Origin: CBDCYS01 sp965226245
Lineage (GTDB): Bacteria; Acidobacteriota; Terriglobia; Bryobacterales; UBA6623
Direction: 5' to 3'
NCBI GenBank assembly: GCA_965226245.1
Contig: CBDDCL010000015.1
Location: 310,001-374,000 of the forward strand
Length of the DNA: 64,000 nt
Below the pieces are notes generated by a model. It ran no database searches. It saw only the letters and a program-made list of their open reading frames with translations, and was not told the DNA's origin. This document shows positions 34,435 through 43,207 of the stretch, one piece after another (within the stretch, counting starts at the first letter, position 1; every line of letters starts with the position of its first letter). The position numbers were made by a program, and so were the translations under genes.

Positions 34435-37290
34435 TTGAAGCGAACTGCCAAAATACGTATTAACGAGCTCGCTCGTCAACTAGAAGTAAAAGCCGGAGCA
34501 ATCATCGATTGTTTGCCGGGCTTGGGCCTCGAAGAGCCGAAAACTCACTCTAGCTCGCTTGAAGAAGAAGTAGCTAATAAGGTCAGGGAGCTGTTTCGTC
34601 GCGAGCCTGAGGACAAGGACACGCTTGCCAGCAGCGGCGAGACCCCGCCTCCAAAGCTTGCAAGCCCCGTCGTTCAGGCCAAGGGGGAGAAGGTTTTGCC
34701 ACCTCTTTCCCGGCCAAGAAAAGAAGTTCCCAACTTGAGGCCGTCGATTCCTGTTGGACGAGGGGCAACACCGCTGCGGCCCCCCATTCAGGCATTGAGG
34801 CCGCCCTTGAGGCCTCCCGCGGCTCCAGCAGCGCCCGTCACAGCGGCGATTCGCCCCGTGCCGGGTGAAGCGCCTGGTGCGCCGGCAGCTCCGCCGGTCC
34901 CACCCTTGGCTGCTGCTCCAGTTCGACCTTCGGGCTTGGCGACTCCCAGCCCGAAGATTCCGCGAATCGGTTCTAGGCCGCCGACGGCCGCGCCTGGACG
35001 GGCGGTGAAGCCGATCCCGACTCAACCCGCGGCTCGGGGCGTGGTTCAGGGCCCTCGGGCGCCGTTGGCTCCAGCTCCCGCCGCGGCCGCGCCCGCGGCT
35101 CCTCGAGTTGGACCCCCCATGCCGCCGCCGAAACCAGTCGCGCCGGGCGCCCCTTCGAGACGTCCGCTGGTTCCACCGGGGGGAACGGTGGCAAGAGCGG
35201 CTCAACCTGTAGCCAGAGCACGAGTGGCGCTCGCTGCGCCTCAAAGGCCAGTCGTTGTACCGGGGAAACCGATTTACCAGCGGCCCAAGCCTTCCGGGCA
35301 CATGCCGGGCATGCCGGCGCCGCGTCCCACTGCCCGGCCGGGCATGCCGCGGCCCATGCATCCCGTGGCTCGCCCTGGTTTCGCACCCGGTCCTCCCGGG
35401 GCAAGGCCGCCGTTTAACCCGCGCCGGCCTCGCCCGACCCACGCAAGGACCGCTCGCGACCGCGAAGCTGAACGGGAAGAAAGGCTGCTGCGGCGCCAGA
35501 ACCGAACCGCCGCCCAAGCTACGGTCGCGGTCAACAAGGAGGTAACGGTCAGCGAAGGCACGACCGTGAAAGAGCTGGCCGAAAAGCTGGGCATCAAGGC
35601 CAACCTGATCATCAAGGCGCTGGTCGATCGCGGTCTGTTCGCGACCATCAACCAAACCCTCGACCTGGGGATGATCAATGACTTGTGCAAGCAGTTCGGA
35701 GCCACGACCACGGAGACGACCTTCGAAGAAGAAGCGATGTACGAGGTTCAGCAAGCCGAAGACGCCGGCGACCTGCTTCCGCGCGCTCCCGTGGTGACTG
35801 TGATGGGCCACGTCGATCACGGCAAAACGTCGCTGCTCGATGCCATCCGGGAGGCAAATGTCGCCGAACGAGAGGCCGGCGGCATCACGCAGGCCATCGG
35901 AGCCTACCACGTCGAAAACAACGGACGCCGTATCGTTTTCATCGACACGCCTGGACATGAAGCCTTCACGAGAATGCGGTCCCGCGGCGCGCGGATCACC
36001 GACGTTGTGGTCCTCGTTGTCGCCGCCGACGATGGCGTCATGCCGCAGACTCTGGAAGCCATCGATCACGCCAAGTTGGCCAAGGTTCCCATCATGGTGG
36101 CCGTCAACAAGATCGACAAGGAAGGGGCGGACCCGGAGCGGGTGAAACAGCAGCTCGCCGACCGCGGATTGCTGCCCGAAGACTGGGGAGGAGATACGGT
36201 GATGGTTCCTGTCTCCGCCCACACGAAAGAGAACCTCGGCCTGCTATTGGAAATGATCCTGCTGGTCGCGGACCTGAAAGAACTCACAGCGAATCCGGAG
36301 CGTCCCGCCGTCGGAACGGTTCTCGAATGCAAACTGGACCGCGGTCAAGGGCCGGTCGCTACTGTCTTGATACAGAACGGTTCCATTAGAGTCGGAGATC
36401 ACTTCTTGGTCGGCTCCGTTTTCGGCCGCGTGCGCGCCCTGATCGATGCCAGCGGCTCGAAAGTGAAGGAGGCCGGACCCGCCTCCGCCGTGCTTGTCTT
36501 GGGGCTGGAAGGCATCCCTGAACCGGGAGACTCCCTGCAGGTTGTCACCGATACCGACAAAGCCAAAAAGATCGCCGAGTATCGCGAAGACAAACTCCGC
36601 GAGCAGGCCATGGCCAAGACGGCCCGGCTGTCCCTCGATCAGTTCCAGGAACAGCTTCGAGAGGGCCAAGTCAAGGAACTCCGGGTCGTCCTCAAAGCGG
36701 ATGTGCAAGGCTCAGTCGAAGTGCTGACCGACAGCCTGCAAAAACTCTCTACCGATCAGGTCAGAGTTCGTATGATCCACAGCGGTGTCGGGGCCATTTC
36801 AGAATCAGACGTGCTGCTGGCTACGGCCGCGAACGCTGTCATTATCGGGTTCAACGTGCGCCCCGAAAGATCCGCCACCGTCCTGGCCGACCACGAAAAA
36901 GTCGACGTCCGGCTGCACACGGTGATTTACGAGTTGCTCGACGAGTTGAAGAAAGCCATGGCCGGCTTACTCGACCCGGTCATCAAGGAAACCTTCCACG
37001 GACGCGCTGACGTGCAAGAAGTCTTCCACATCACCAAAGTCGGCGCCATCGCGGGCTGTATCATGCAGGACGGCCGCGCTACCAGAAATAGCCAGGTAAG
37101 GCTGCTGCGAGACAATGTCGTCGTATACACCGGAAAGGTCTCCTCGCTGCGCCGCTTCAAGGACGAGGCGTCGGAGATTCGCTCCGGTCAGGAGTGCGGC
37201 ATTGGTCTTGAAAACTACGGTGACATCAAGCAGGGCGACGTAATCGAGCTGTTCGCCACCGAGAAAGTGGCCCAAGAAGTTCTTGTGTAG
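34435..37290 (+). CDS. infB: Translation initiation factor IF-2
   Basis: 951 residues from a TTG start at 34435. IF2 brings initiator tRNA to the ribosome using GTP. Order: IF2_N domain (KIRINELARQLEVKAGAIIDCLPGLGLEE), a long linker of about 270 residues very rich in Pro, Ala and Arg, a second IF2_N (VSEGTTVKELAEKLGIKANLIIKALVDRG), G domain with GHVDHGKTSLLDAIR, DTPGHEAFTRMRSRGA and AVNKIDKEGAD, then domains II-IV (VDVRLHTVIYELLDELKKAMAGLLDP, ...VGAIAGCIMQDG). The Pro/Ala linker makes this form longer than the E. coli protein. Overlapping or tightly spaced genes on both sides show one operon. Confidence 0.97.
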   Translation: MKRTAKIRINELARQLEVKAGAIIDCLPGLGLEEPKTHSSSLEEEVANKVRELFRREPEDKDTLASSGETPPPKLASPVVQAKGEKVLPPLSRPRKEVPNLRPSIPVGRGATPLRPPIQALRPPLRPPAAPAAPVTAAIRPVPGEAPGAPAAPPVPPLAAAPVRPSGLATPSPKIPRIGSRPPTAAPGRAVKPIPTQPAARGVVQGPRAPLAPAPAAAAPAAPRVGPPMPPPKPVAPGAPSRRPLVPPGGTVARAAQPVARARVALAAPQRPVVVPGKPIYQRPKPSGHMPGMPAPRPTARPGMPRPMHPVARPGFAPGPPGARPPFNPRRPRPTHARTARDREAEREERLLRRQNRTAAQATVAVNKEVTVSEGTTVKELAEKLGIKANLIIKALVDRGLFATINQTLDLGMINDLCKQFGATTTETTFEEEAMYEVQQAEDAGDLLPRAPVVTVMGHVDHGKTSLLDAIREANVAEREAGGITQAIGAYHVENNGRRIVFIDTPGHEAFTRMRSRGARITDVVVLVVAADDGVMPQTLEAIDHAKLAKVPIMVAVNKIDKEGADPERVKQQLADRGLLPEDWGGDTVMVPVSAHTKENLGLLLEMILLVADLKELTANPERPAVGTVLECKLDRGQGPVATVLIQNGSIRVGDHFLVGSVFGRVRALIDASGSKVKEAGPASAVLVLGLEGIPEPGDSLQVVTDTDKAKKIAEYREDKLREQAMAKTARLSLDQFQEQLREGQVKELRVVLKADVQGSVEVLTDSLQKLSTDQVRVRMIHSGVGAISESDVLLATAANAVIIGFNVRPERSATVLADHEKVDVRLHTVIYELLDELKKAMAGLLDPVIKETFHGRADVQEVFHITKVGAIAGCIMQDGRATRNSQVRLLRDNVVVYTGKVSSLRRFKDEASEIRSGQECGIGLENYGDIKQGDVIELFATEKVAQEVLV

Positions 37291-37298
37291 ACGGCGTC

Positions 37299-37595
37299 AT
37301 GTCCAGCGGAGCCATCACGGTTGGGCTCCTCACGCTTGAGCTCCACATCACCCATTCTCAATCGCTCAAGGATAAGCGTCAGGTATTGCGCGGTCTGAAG
37401 GACCGGCTTCGCGGCCGCTTCAACATATCCGTTGCTGAAGTCGGCTTCCAGGACACCTGGCAGAGGTCTCTGGTCGGCGTCGTCACGGTCTCCGGCGACC
37501 AGGCCCGGGCTCAGCAGACCCTTGAACGTGCGGAACAAGCGGCTGCGCACCTCCTCGGGGATGATCTGGTGGGAACGGAGCGCGAGTTTTTCTAA
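37299..37595 (+). CDS. DUF503 (YlxP-like) protein
   Basis: 98 residues: ITVGLLTLELHITHSQSLKDKRQVLRGLKDRLRGRFNISVAEVGFQDTWQRSLVGVVTVSGD. The SLKDKRQVLRGLKDRLR segment and the VAEV-D-WQ pattern identify DUF503/YlxP. The family usually lies between infB and rbfA, as here, and is presumed to help ribosome maturation; the activity is not established. Its stop overlaps the rbfA start by one base, so the two are likely translationally coupled. Confidence 0.9.
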   Translation: MSSGAITVGLLTLELHITHSQSLKDKRQVLRGLKDRLRGRFNISVAEVGFQDTWQRSLVGVVTVSGDQARAQQTLERAEQAAAHLLGDDLVGTEREFF

Positions 37596-38941
37596 TGCCT
37601 GCAAGAAGCACGCGAGCCGGGAGAATCGCTGAGCAGATCCAGAAAGATCTCAGCGACATACTGGCGACCGAGGTGGCCGACCCCCGCCTCGAATCGGTGA
37701 CGATTACTCGAGTGCGCATGTCGGGCGACCTCAACAACGCCACGGTATTGTTTACGGTTAGCGGCGGCGAGGCTTCCGAGCGGGAGCTGTCAGTCGCACT
37801 GCGGCACGCAGCCGGCTTTCTGCGCTCCGAGCTGGCCCAGAGGCTGCAAGCCCGCCTGACTCCACGGTTGGCCTTTCACGTCGACCGCGGGCAGAAAAGT
37901 TCCGAGCGCATCGAGAAGCTTTTTGCTCGCATCAAGAAACGCACAAAGACCCTCTCTCTGCCGGCAATCCTGGCTCTGAGTTTAACCCTCGGCGCGGGAG
38001 TTGCCCTGAGGGCCTATAAGCGCCCGCTCGAGCGTTACGAAGCCAGTTTGAGGTCCATGGGTACGGTGTTTACCGTCGTGGCCTTTGGCGAAAAGAAGGG
38101 CGTTCTTGCCTCAGCGGTGCAAATAGCGTTCCAGGAATGCGAGCGCATCGATCGATTGCTCAGCAACTATAAGCCCGAAAGCGAACTCAGCCGGATCAAC
38201 GCTAACGGGGCCGGGCGGCCCCTGGTCATTTCCAGAGAAATGGCTGAGCTGCTGGAGACATGCCTGGACTACAGCCGCCGAAGTGAAGGCGGGTTTGACA
38301 TCACGGTCGGTCCGCTGATGCGAGTCTGGGGCTTCTACAAAGGTTCGGGCAAGCTTCCCAGCTCGCGGGCAGTAGAACAATCACGAGAGCTCGTGGGTTA
38401 CCAGAATGTCGAACTCGATCTGAACAAGCCGGGCGTCCGCTTGCGCCGCTTGGGCGTCGAACTCGACCCGGGAGGGGTCGGGAAAGGATACGCCGTGGAT
38501 CGCATGGCCGCCAAGATGCGGCGCGCGGGGCTCGGGAGTTACTTCATCAGCGCTGGCAGCAGCAGTATTTACGCGTCCGGTCATCCACCGCAAGAGTCGC
38601 GAGGTTGGCACGTGCGCATTCGTGACCCCAAGGATTCCGGCTCCACGGTCGAGCATCTCTACCTGAAGAACCAGTCGCTCTCTACTTCAGGGGCGTATGA
38701 GAAGTTCTTCGAACTCGAAGGGAAGACTTATAGCCACATCATGGATCCACGGACAGGGTGGCCGGCGTCTGGGGTTGTTTCGGTGTCGGTTCTCGCCGAC
38801 AGGACGCTACACAGCGAAGCCTGGGCAACAGCGTTATTCGTAAACGGGCCGGACTGGGCAGCTGCTCGGGGACCGGCAGACCTGCGGATTCACTTCTGTC
38901 TGGCGGTTGGAGGATGCGCCTGGATACCGTCGCGGGACTGA
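37595..38941 (+). CDS. RbfA-ApbE fusion: ribosome-binding factor A joined to FAD:protein FMN transferase
   Basis: 448 residues in one open frame. Residues 1-114 are RbfA (RIAEQIQKDLSDILATEVADPRLESVTITRVRMSGDLNNATVLFTV ... SERIEKLFARI), a KH-type 30S assembly factor. Residues about 119-140 are hydrophobic (LSLPAILALSLTLGAGVALRA), then residues 145-448 are ApbE: MGTVFTVVAFG, RIDRLLSNYKPESELSRIN, FDITVGPLMRVWGF, LDPGGVGKGYAVDRMAA, SAGSSSIYASG, HIMDPRTGWPA and a C-terminal ATALFVNGPDW...CAWIP. ApbE attaches FMN to exported proteins. No ATG, GTG or TTG in frame is present between the parts. The helix would place ApbE outside and RbfA inside. A true fusion, a stop-codon loss, or an internal start of rare type are all possible. 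Confidence 0.85.
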   Translation: MPARSTRAGRIAEQIQKDLSDILATEVADPRLESVTITRVRMSGDLNNATVLFTVSGGEASERELSVALRHAAGFLRSELAQRLQARLTPRLAFHVDRGQKSSERIEKLFARIKKRTKTLSLPAILALSLTLGAGVALRAYKRPLERYEASLRSMGTVFTVVAFGEKKGVLASAVQIAFQECERIDRLLSNYKPESELSRINANGAGRPLVISREMAELLETCLDYSRRSEGGFDITVGPLMRVWGFYKGSGKLPSSRAVEQSRELVGYQNVELDLNKPGVRLRRLGVELDPGGVGKGYAVDRMAAKMRRAGLGSYFISAGSSSIYASGHPPQESRGWHVRIRDPKDSGSTVEHLYLKNQSLSTSGAYEKFFELEGKTYSHIMDPRTGWPASGVVSVSVLADRTLHSEAWATALFVNGPDWAAARGPADLRIHFCLAVGGCAWIPSRD

Positions 38942-38997
38942 CGACGTCGACGAGACTGCTTCTCAGGAAGGATGTGACTCAAGCCTGGGGTAAAACT

Positions 38998-39186
38998 TTA
39001 CTGTAGAGACACGTTGCTGACGACGCTGACCATCTTGCTGAAAATAACGCTGATACTGTTGGCAACTGGCGGCAGGAAGGCCCCGGTCGCAACAGCGATA
39101 AAACCTGCGAGCAACGCGTACTCGACCAAATCTTGCGCTTTCTGATCCTGGCTGAGCCCGAAAAAGAAACGCTGTAGTCGTTGCAT
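38998..39186 (-). CDS. Flp-type pilin (copy 1)
   Basis: 62 residues from the ATG at 39186: MQRLQRFFFGLSQDQKAQDLVEYALLAGFIAVATGAFLPPVANSISVIFSKMVSVV. This is a type IVb (Flp) pilin: short basic leader, then the processing region around Gln-Asp-Leu-Val-Glu-Tyr with the conserved Glu, and the single helix. Position +1 is unusual in that the usual Gly before processing is Ala (KAQDLVEY; copies 2 and 3 have RGQD). Flp pilins are cut by a TadV-type peptidase and assembled by the Tad machine. IS1595 copy 3 is inserted 29 bases upstream, so its own promoter may be gone. Confidence 0.88.
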   Translation of the reverse strand: MQRLQRFFFGLSQDQKAQDLVEYALLAGFIAVATGAFLPPVANSISVIFSKMVSVVSNVSLQ

Positions 39187-39214
39187 GACTCCTCTAATAG
39201 TTACATCGTCTGAT

Positions 39215-40241
39215 ATGGGGTATTTAGTTGACTCCAGTAGCCACAATATGTTGTGGTTGGGGGCATGAAGGAGGACTACCCCCGAAACCTCGTCGAGTTG
39301 GAAGCTCGATTCTCGACCGAGGAGGCGTGCCGGGAGTACCTGCTGAAGCTGCGCTGGCCGGAGGGGTTCGTGTGCCCGCGCTGTGGGATCCAGTCCTCAT
39401 GGGCCAGCAAACGCAATCTGCTGCTCTGCGCCGACTGCGGTTACCAGGCCTCGGTGACGGCGGGCACGATTTTCCAGGACACCCGCAAGCCCTTGACGTT
39501 GTGGTTCCGGGCGGCTTGGTGGGTGACAACGCAAAAAGGCGGGGCCAGCGCGCTGGAGTTGCAGCGGGTCTTGGGTTTGGGTAGCTATGTAACCGCCTGG
39601 ACCTGGCTGCACAAGTTCCGCCGCGCCATGGTGCGCCCCGGTCGCAATCGGCTGGTCGGCCGGGTGGAGGTGGACGAAACGTATGTGGGCGGAGTCGAAG
39701 AGGGCGTCCGAGGTCGCGAAATGGTTGGCAAAGCGTTAGTTGCGGTTGCTGCCGAGGAGGATGGGCGCGGTATGGGTCGCATCCGGCTCCGTCGGATCGC
39801 GGATGCCTCAGCGGCGAGCTTGGAAGCCTTTGTCGAAGAAGCTATCCAACCTGGCAGCCTCGTGCACACCGACGGCTGGGAAGGCTATGCGGGATTGGAG
39901 AACAAAGGATACCGCCATGAAGTCACCGTGCTGCGCGGGAAGCGGCAATCGGCGAGTAAGCTGCTGCCGAGAGTCCATCGTGTCGCCTCTCTGCTAAAGC
40001 GCTGGCTGTTGGGGACCCACCAGGGGGCTGTCAGTCACGAGTATTTGGACTACTACCTGGACGAGTTCACGTTCCGCTTCAACCGGCGGACCTCACGGTC
40101 GCGCGGCAAACTTTTCTATCGCCTCCTCCAGCAGGCGGTCGCCGCCGACCCTGCTCCCTATAAGACAATGGTCGAGGCCACCAGGGCCGGCACCCCCACC
40201 CCCAAGATGTAGTGGCTACTGGAGTCAACTAAATACCCCAT
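39215..40241 (+). mobile_element. IS1595-type insertion sequence, copy 3
   Basis: 1027 bp, same as copy 2. Direct duplication TCGTCTGAT (9 bases, or CGTCTGAT plus one base on the right) flanks it. It lies between the flp copy 1 gene and the duplicated flp region. Confidence 0.97.
39265..40212 (+). CDS. IS1595 family transposase (copy 3)
   Basis: 315 residues, the same protein as copies 2 and 4 (zinc ribbon, VEVDETYVGG, VHTDGWEGY, EYLDYYLDEFTFRF). It points away from the flp gene next to it, so the IS left end, not the transposase 3' end, faces the pilin gene. Confidence 0.95.
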   Translation: MKEDYPRNLVELEARFSTEEACREYLLKLRWPEGFVCPRCGIQSSWASKRNLLLCADCGYQASVTAGTIFQDTRKPLTLWFRAAWWVTTQKGGASALELQRVLGLGSYVTAWTWLHKFRRAMVRPGRNRLVGRVEVDETYVGGVEEGVRGREMVGKALVAVAAEEDGRGMGRIRLRRIADASAASLEAFVEEAIQPGSLVHTDGWEGYAGLENKGYRHEVTVLRGKRQSASKLLPRVHRVASLLKRWLLGTHQGAVSHEYLDYYLDEFTFRFNRRTSRSRGKLFYRLLQQAVAADPAPYKTMVEATRAGTPTPKM

Positions 40242-40401
40242 TCGTCTGATAATACGTGAGCCCCGGTTCAGCACACATCACCGGCTCCTGGTGGCGTCCA
40301 CATTGGCGACAATTGGAACTCGACAAGACAACTTTCAAGTTTGGGCCTGGCGGTATATCCCCCAGACCCTCTTAGTGCATCAGATTGTCAGGCGCTAATC
40401 G

Positions 40402-40740
40402 GGGGCTGGCCCGGGCGAGCCATCACCCTCCACATAACCCAATTCACCAGTTCTTGACTACTGCAGCGCGGCGTTGCGCACCAGACTGGTCATCTTGCAG
40501 AAGATCATGCTGATGCCGTTGGCAATACCAGGCAGCAGAGCACCCGCCGCTACCGCGGAAAAGGCTAGTGGGAGGCCGGCCCAGGCGAGCCATCACCCCC
40601 CACATAACCCAATTCACCAGTTCTTGACTACTGTAGCGAGGCGTTGCTCACCAGACTGGTCATCTTGGAAAAGATCACGCTGATGCCGTCGGCGATACCA
40701 GGCAGCAGAGCGCCCGCCGCTACCGCGATAAAGCCGGCAA
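40402..40740. repeat. Tandem 170-bp duplication containing flp 3' ends
   Basis: The unit starting GGCGAGCCATCACC and running through TTCTTGACTACTG into the pilin 3' end occurs at about 40402-40570 and again 170 bases later. The second unit continues into the complete flp gene; the first ends in a broken one. Confidence 0.88.
40459..40568 (-). pseudogene. Flp pilin, 3' half only
   Basis: Minus strand reads FSAVAAGALLPGIANGISMIFCKMTSLVRNAALQ, nearly the C-terminal half of the pilin at 40628-40816. The leader and processing site are missing. It arose by the 170-bp tandem duplication. Confidence 0.88.
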
Positions 40741-40816
40741 GCAGCGCGTACTCGATCATGTCCTGCCCACGCTCGTCGCTTTGAAGCCTCAAAACTAACG
40801 CATGCAATTTATTCAT
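40628..40816 (-). CDS. Flp-type pilin (copy 2)
   Basis: 62 residues from the ATG at 40816 with GGAGAGG upstream: MNKLHALVLRLQSDERGQDMIEYALLAGFIAVAAGALLPGIADGISVIFSKMTSLVSNASLQ. Leader of about 17 residues ending in Gly, then the Glu-Tyr pair of mature Flp pilins, then one hydrophobic helix. Prepilin of the Tad pilus, like copies 1 and 3. A longer open frame upstream to 40864 lacks support. Confidence 0.93.
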   Translation of the reverse strand: MNKLHALVLRLQSDERGQDMIEYALLAGFIAVAAGALLPGIADGISVIFSKMTSLVSNASLQ

Positions 40817-41465
40817 TCCCCTCTCCTTGTTCTTCTTCAAGTAAAGTGCAACTAAGGATATCATTTAATCCCTACCCTTCAATGATGCAACAACTATAAG
40901 GTGTTGCCAATAGGCCGAGCGTACTGTTTTCCACGTACGATGTCCAGTACAAAAGTCCTGCTACCGCAGGCCAAGGGAAGGACTTAAGACGGAGCAATCG
41001 AGCGTCGACACGAAAAGGGTCCGCAGGGAAATATTTCCCCCTCCACGTCAAGTGCCACCACAACCAAACCCCATAACCATATTTTTTTAAATGGTTTACG
41101 TGCCAGCCGCCGGAAGAGACTCAACAGCGCCGTTTCCTGGATTCAGGCTCGGCTGAAGACGGAGGAAACGTTCTAGAAGGGCTATGCCCCTTGGCTTCTT
41201 GAGTAGTACTCCAAGTCACTCGAATGAAGACATACTCCGCGGAAAGTGGCCTGGCCAGGCGAGAAAAAGGGATTTCAGGGAGGCTGCTTGCGGCAGGTGT
41301 GGCGAATCCGGTCGCAGCCAAACCGGCACAAAGCGGACATCGTCGCGCCCGTCGCCGTGCTTGGGGAAAACCTCTTTCGGGTGAGCTGGGATAGGTCGTT
41401 TGATCCCCGCGGGGTGAAAACAGTCGGGAGGATCGTGGGGAGGGAGCCGGTAGCCAAACAGTCAG
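40817..41465. other. Intergenic stretch between flp copies 2 and 3
   Basis: No supported gene. Upstream parts are A+T rich around 41070-41090. No promoter could be assigned with confidence to either flp gene. Confidence 0.5.
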
Positions 41466-41494
41466 AGGCCACCTCTATGAAGGTGGCCTCTGCT
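41466..41494 (-). terminator. Strong hairpin after flp copy 3
   Basis: AGGCCACCT-ctatga-AGGTGGCCT is a perfect 9-bp stem about 30 bases after the flp stop on the minus strand. The T-run is weak, so it could be a terminator or an mRNA-stabilising 3' stem. Confidence 0.6.
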
Positions 41495-41522
41495 CTATCA
41501 TGCAGCATCTTTTTGCTCGGTT

Positions 41523-41711
41523 CTACTGAGCTGCGGCGTGTCCAACCACGCTTGCCATCTTACTGAAGATGATGCTGATGTTGTTGGAAATACTAGGCAG
41601 GACCGCGCCCGCGGCGACGGCGATAAAGCCCGCCAGCAGAGCGTATTCCACCAGGTCTTGACCACGCTCGTCTTTAGCAAGCCTGAGGATCACACTGTAC
41701 AGTCTATTCAT
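41523..41711 (-). CDS. Flp-type pilin (copy 3)
   Basis: 62 residues from the ATG at 41711 (GAGATGGG upstream): MNRLYSVILRLAKDERGQDLVEYALLAGFIAVAAGAVLPSISNNISIIFSKMASVVGHAAAQ. Same layout as copies 1 and 2: leader ending in Gly, QDLVEYALLAGFIAV helix, short polar end. Three differing pilins in 2.8 kb suggest alternative major pilins or one in use and spare copies; the tad assembly genes are not in the window except the TadE group at the far left. Confidence 0.93.
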   Translation of the reverse strand: MNRLYSVILRLAKDERGQDLVEYALLAGFIAVAAGAVLPSISNNISIIFSKMASVVGHAAAQ

Positions 41712-41904
41712 TTCCCATCTCGCTTTTCTGTTGACTTAAAATCGATTGTGCTGTGCCACAATCACATCCATGTTGCTGCAGGGGCCCGTTTTGTGTCAAT
41801 GGCTCGGAAGTACCCTTTGCTCACAAGGTCAAACCCCTAGCCCATGTTTGTCATAAATCGCTGTATGTTGTTGAAACCATGGAGTTTGGTTTTCGGTTGT
41901 GCCA

Positions 41905-42336
41905 CTACATGCGCGGTTTTTGGGCTGGGTCGCCCGGTGGGCGGCGGTCGCTGATACCCAGCGCTTGAAGCACTTGCTGCGCTCGCCGGCTGCCGCGCGT
42001 CACCAGCCGTTTGCTTTTTCCTTGCGGCAATTTTAGATCCAGCAGCTGCACCGTCGCCAGCGTTCCCAGCGCCTCCTGGGCCGACAGATCCAGCCCCGCC
42101 TGCTGGAGCTTCTTGCCGATGACGTGTTTCAGCAGCAGCGCCAACGCCGCCACGAAGACGTGCGCCTCCACTCGCCGCTTCGTGTGATGATAGATCGGCC
42201 GCATCTCGATCACGTCCTGGAGGTCGCGGAAAGCCTGCTCGACTTCCATCAAGTCCTGGTAGCGCTCAACCGCCTCGACCGCACCTAGCTGCGGCTCCTC
42301 GGTCTGGATCAGATACTTCCCCTCCAGGAGCGGCCG
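41905..42336 (-). mobile_element. IS1634-type transposase relic (C-terminal part)
   Basis: Encodes GKYLIQTEEPQLGAVEAVERYQDLMEVEQAFRDLQDVIEMRPIYHHTKRRVEAHVFVAALALLLKHVI..., the last third of an IS1634-type DDE transposase with the catalytic Glu region (VEQAFRDLQ) and the basic VEAHVF helix. The N-terminal two thirds are missing; upstream the frame enters an unrelated ISNCY relic near 42336. Inactive. Confidence 0.85.
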
Positions 42337-42600
42337 CGCGCCGCATGGATTACGGCCTGCTCGCCTTCGCTGCGGAGCTTGGCCAGCAGCCGCTTGCACT
42401 GCCGTTCGCTGAGGCCGATCTGCTGGGCGGCCTGCTTTTGGGTGATCAGCTTCTTGTCGGCTTTGCTCAGCGCCACCAGCCGGTCGCGCCCTCGTTGTGT
42501 CATCAGTAGTTGTCCTTGGTTGCTCACCCCTCCAGGATGACCTTGTCAATAGGACATTTCTACTTGGCACATTTAGGACACTATCACTTGGCAGCGACAC
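42337..42600 (-). mobile_element. ISNCY-type relic: end plus transposase N-terminus
   Basis: From an ATG at 42503 the minus strand reads MTQRGRDRLVALSKADKKLITQKQAAQQIGLSERQCKRLLAKLRSEGEQAVIHAARGR, the HTH part of an ISNCY transposase (compare LTEAAELLDVSYRQAKRLKKRY at 24422). It breaks at 42336 into the IS1634 relic. The outer end at 42535-42600 carries the doubled motif GGACATTTCTACTTGGCACA and GGACACTATCACTTGGCAGC, as in the complete ISNCY element. This relic cut off the C-terminus of the vapC gene next to it. Confidence 0.8.
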
Positions 42601-42983
42601 GGAACTTCAACTCCGTGCTGCCGGCAAACGGCGATGATCCTGGCGTCGTGTGTCATCGGACCGGCAATCCGGCCAGAGACCAAGACGGACCGCAACGCCG
42701 GCCAGTAGTTCCCCACCTCCCCGATCAAGTGCAGGGACGGCGACTCAATCCAAGCGTCGACCTGGTCAAGCGCGGATGTCAACGCCGTCGCGGGACGGTA
42801 GATCTTTGGATGAGTGACAACGGCCAAAAACTCATGGACGCAGGGCCAGGGAATCGCCCACGGCGCCCTGCCCTCCGCCAGCCGAGTCGCACACGTCACC
42901 GCCGCCGAATGCCATGGCGAATCTTCCCGGTGGGCATAGACGAGAATATTCGTGTCGACAGCGATCAAATCCTCGCCCCTCAT
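42573..42983 (-). pseudogene. VapC-type PIN ribonuclease, C-terminus cut by IS end
   Basis: The product begins IAVDTNILVYAHREDSPWHSAA (first catalytic Asp), has HEFLAVVTHPKIY (Glu) and GPMTHDARIIAVCRQHGVE (Asp). The expected last strand (usually LWTADRDFSRFP) is missing; instead PCRCQVIVS and the stop are encoded by the ISNCY relic end. A second start, TTG at 42968, would give the more usual MIAVDTN beginning. Part of a vapBC toxin-antitoxin pair that is probably inactive because the fourth acidic site is lost. Confidence 0.8.
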
Positions 42984-43188
42984 AGATCCGCCGTCGGATT
43001 GTCGGCCAATCCGCGTCAGCCGCGAGTCCCTCCCCTTTGAAGGTTCTCTTCTTGAGGCGGAATGGCGTGGCCTGTACTTGTCGTGCGTCCAACACTCGCC
43101 GTAAGCCAGTCTCGATCACTTGGCGCAGGGTCAGACCGTTAGCGGAAGCATATTGCTTTACCTCGTCAAGTAAGGCGGTGGGCCTCAC
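42832..43188 (-). CDS. VapB-type antitoxin, stop codon lost
   Basis: From the GTG at 43188 it reads RPTALLDEVKQYASANGLTLRQVIETGLRRVLDARQ...FKGEGLAADADWPTIRRRIYEGRG, the ribbon-helix-helix antitoxin pattern ending in the common IYEGRG. No stop follows; the frame runs 45 or so codons more inside vapC. Overlapping vapB stop and vapC start (ATGA) is the normal arrangement, so a small insertion at about 42970 (GGATTTGATCG) probably destroyed both. The N-terminus is a few residues short. Its partner toxin is truncated too. Confidence 0.65.
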   Translation of the reverse strand: MRPTALLDEVKQYASANGLTLRQVIETGLRRVLDARQVQATPFRLKKRTFKGEGLAADADWPTIRRRIYEGRGFDRCRHEYSRLCPPGRFAMAFGGGDVCDSAGGGQGAVGDSLALRP

Positions 43189-43207
43189 AGAGGACAGATC
43201 GCTAATC

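Noticed and set aside
34480..36222. Minus-strand 580-codon open frame in infB
   Set aside because: Shadow of the Pro/Ala/Arg-rich IF2 linker and G domain.
41711..41800. Sigma-54 promoter before flp copy 3
   Set aside because: TGGCAC is present but the expected TTGC at the right distance is not.
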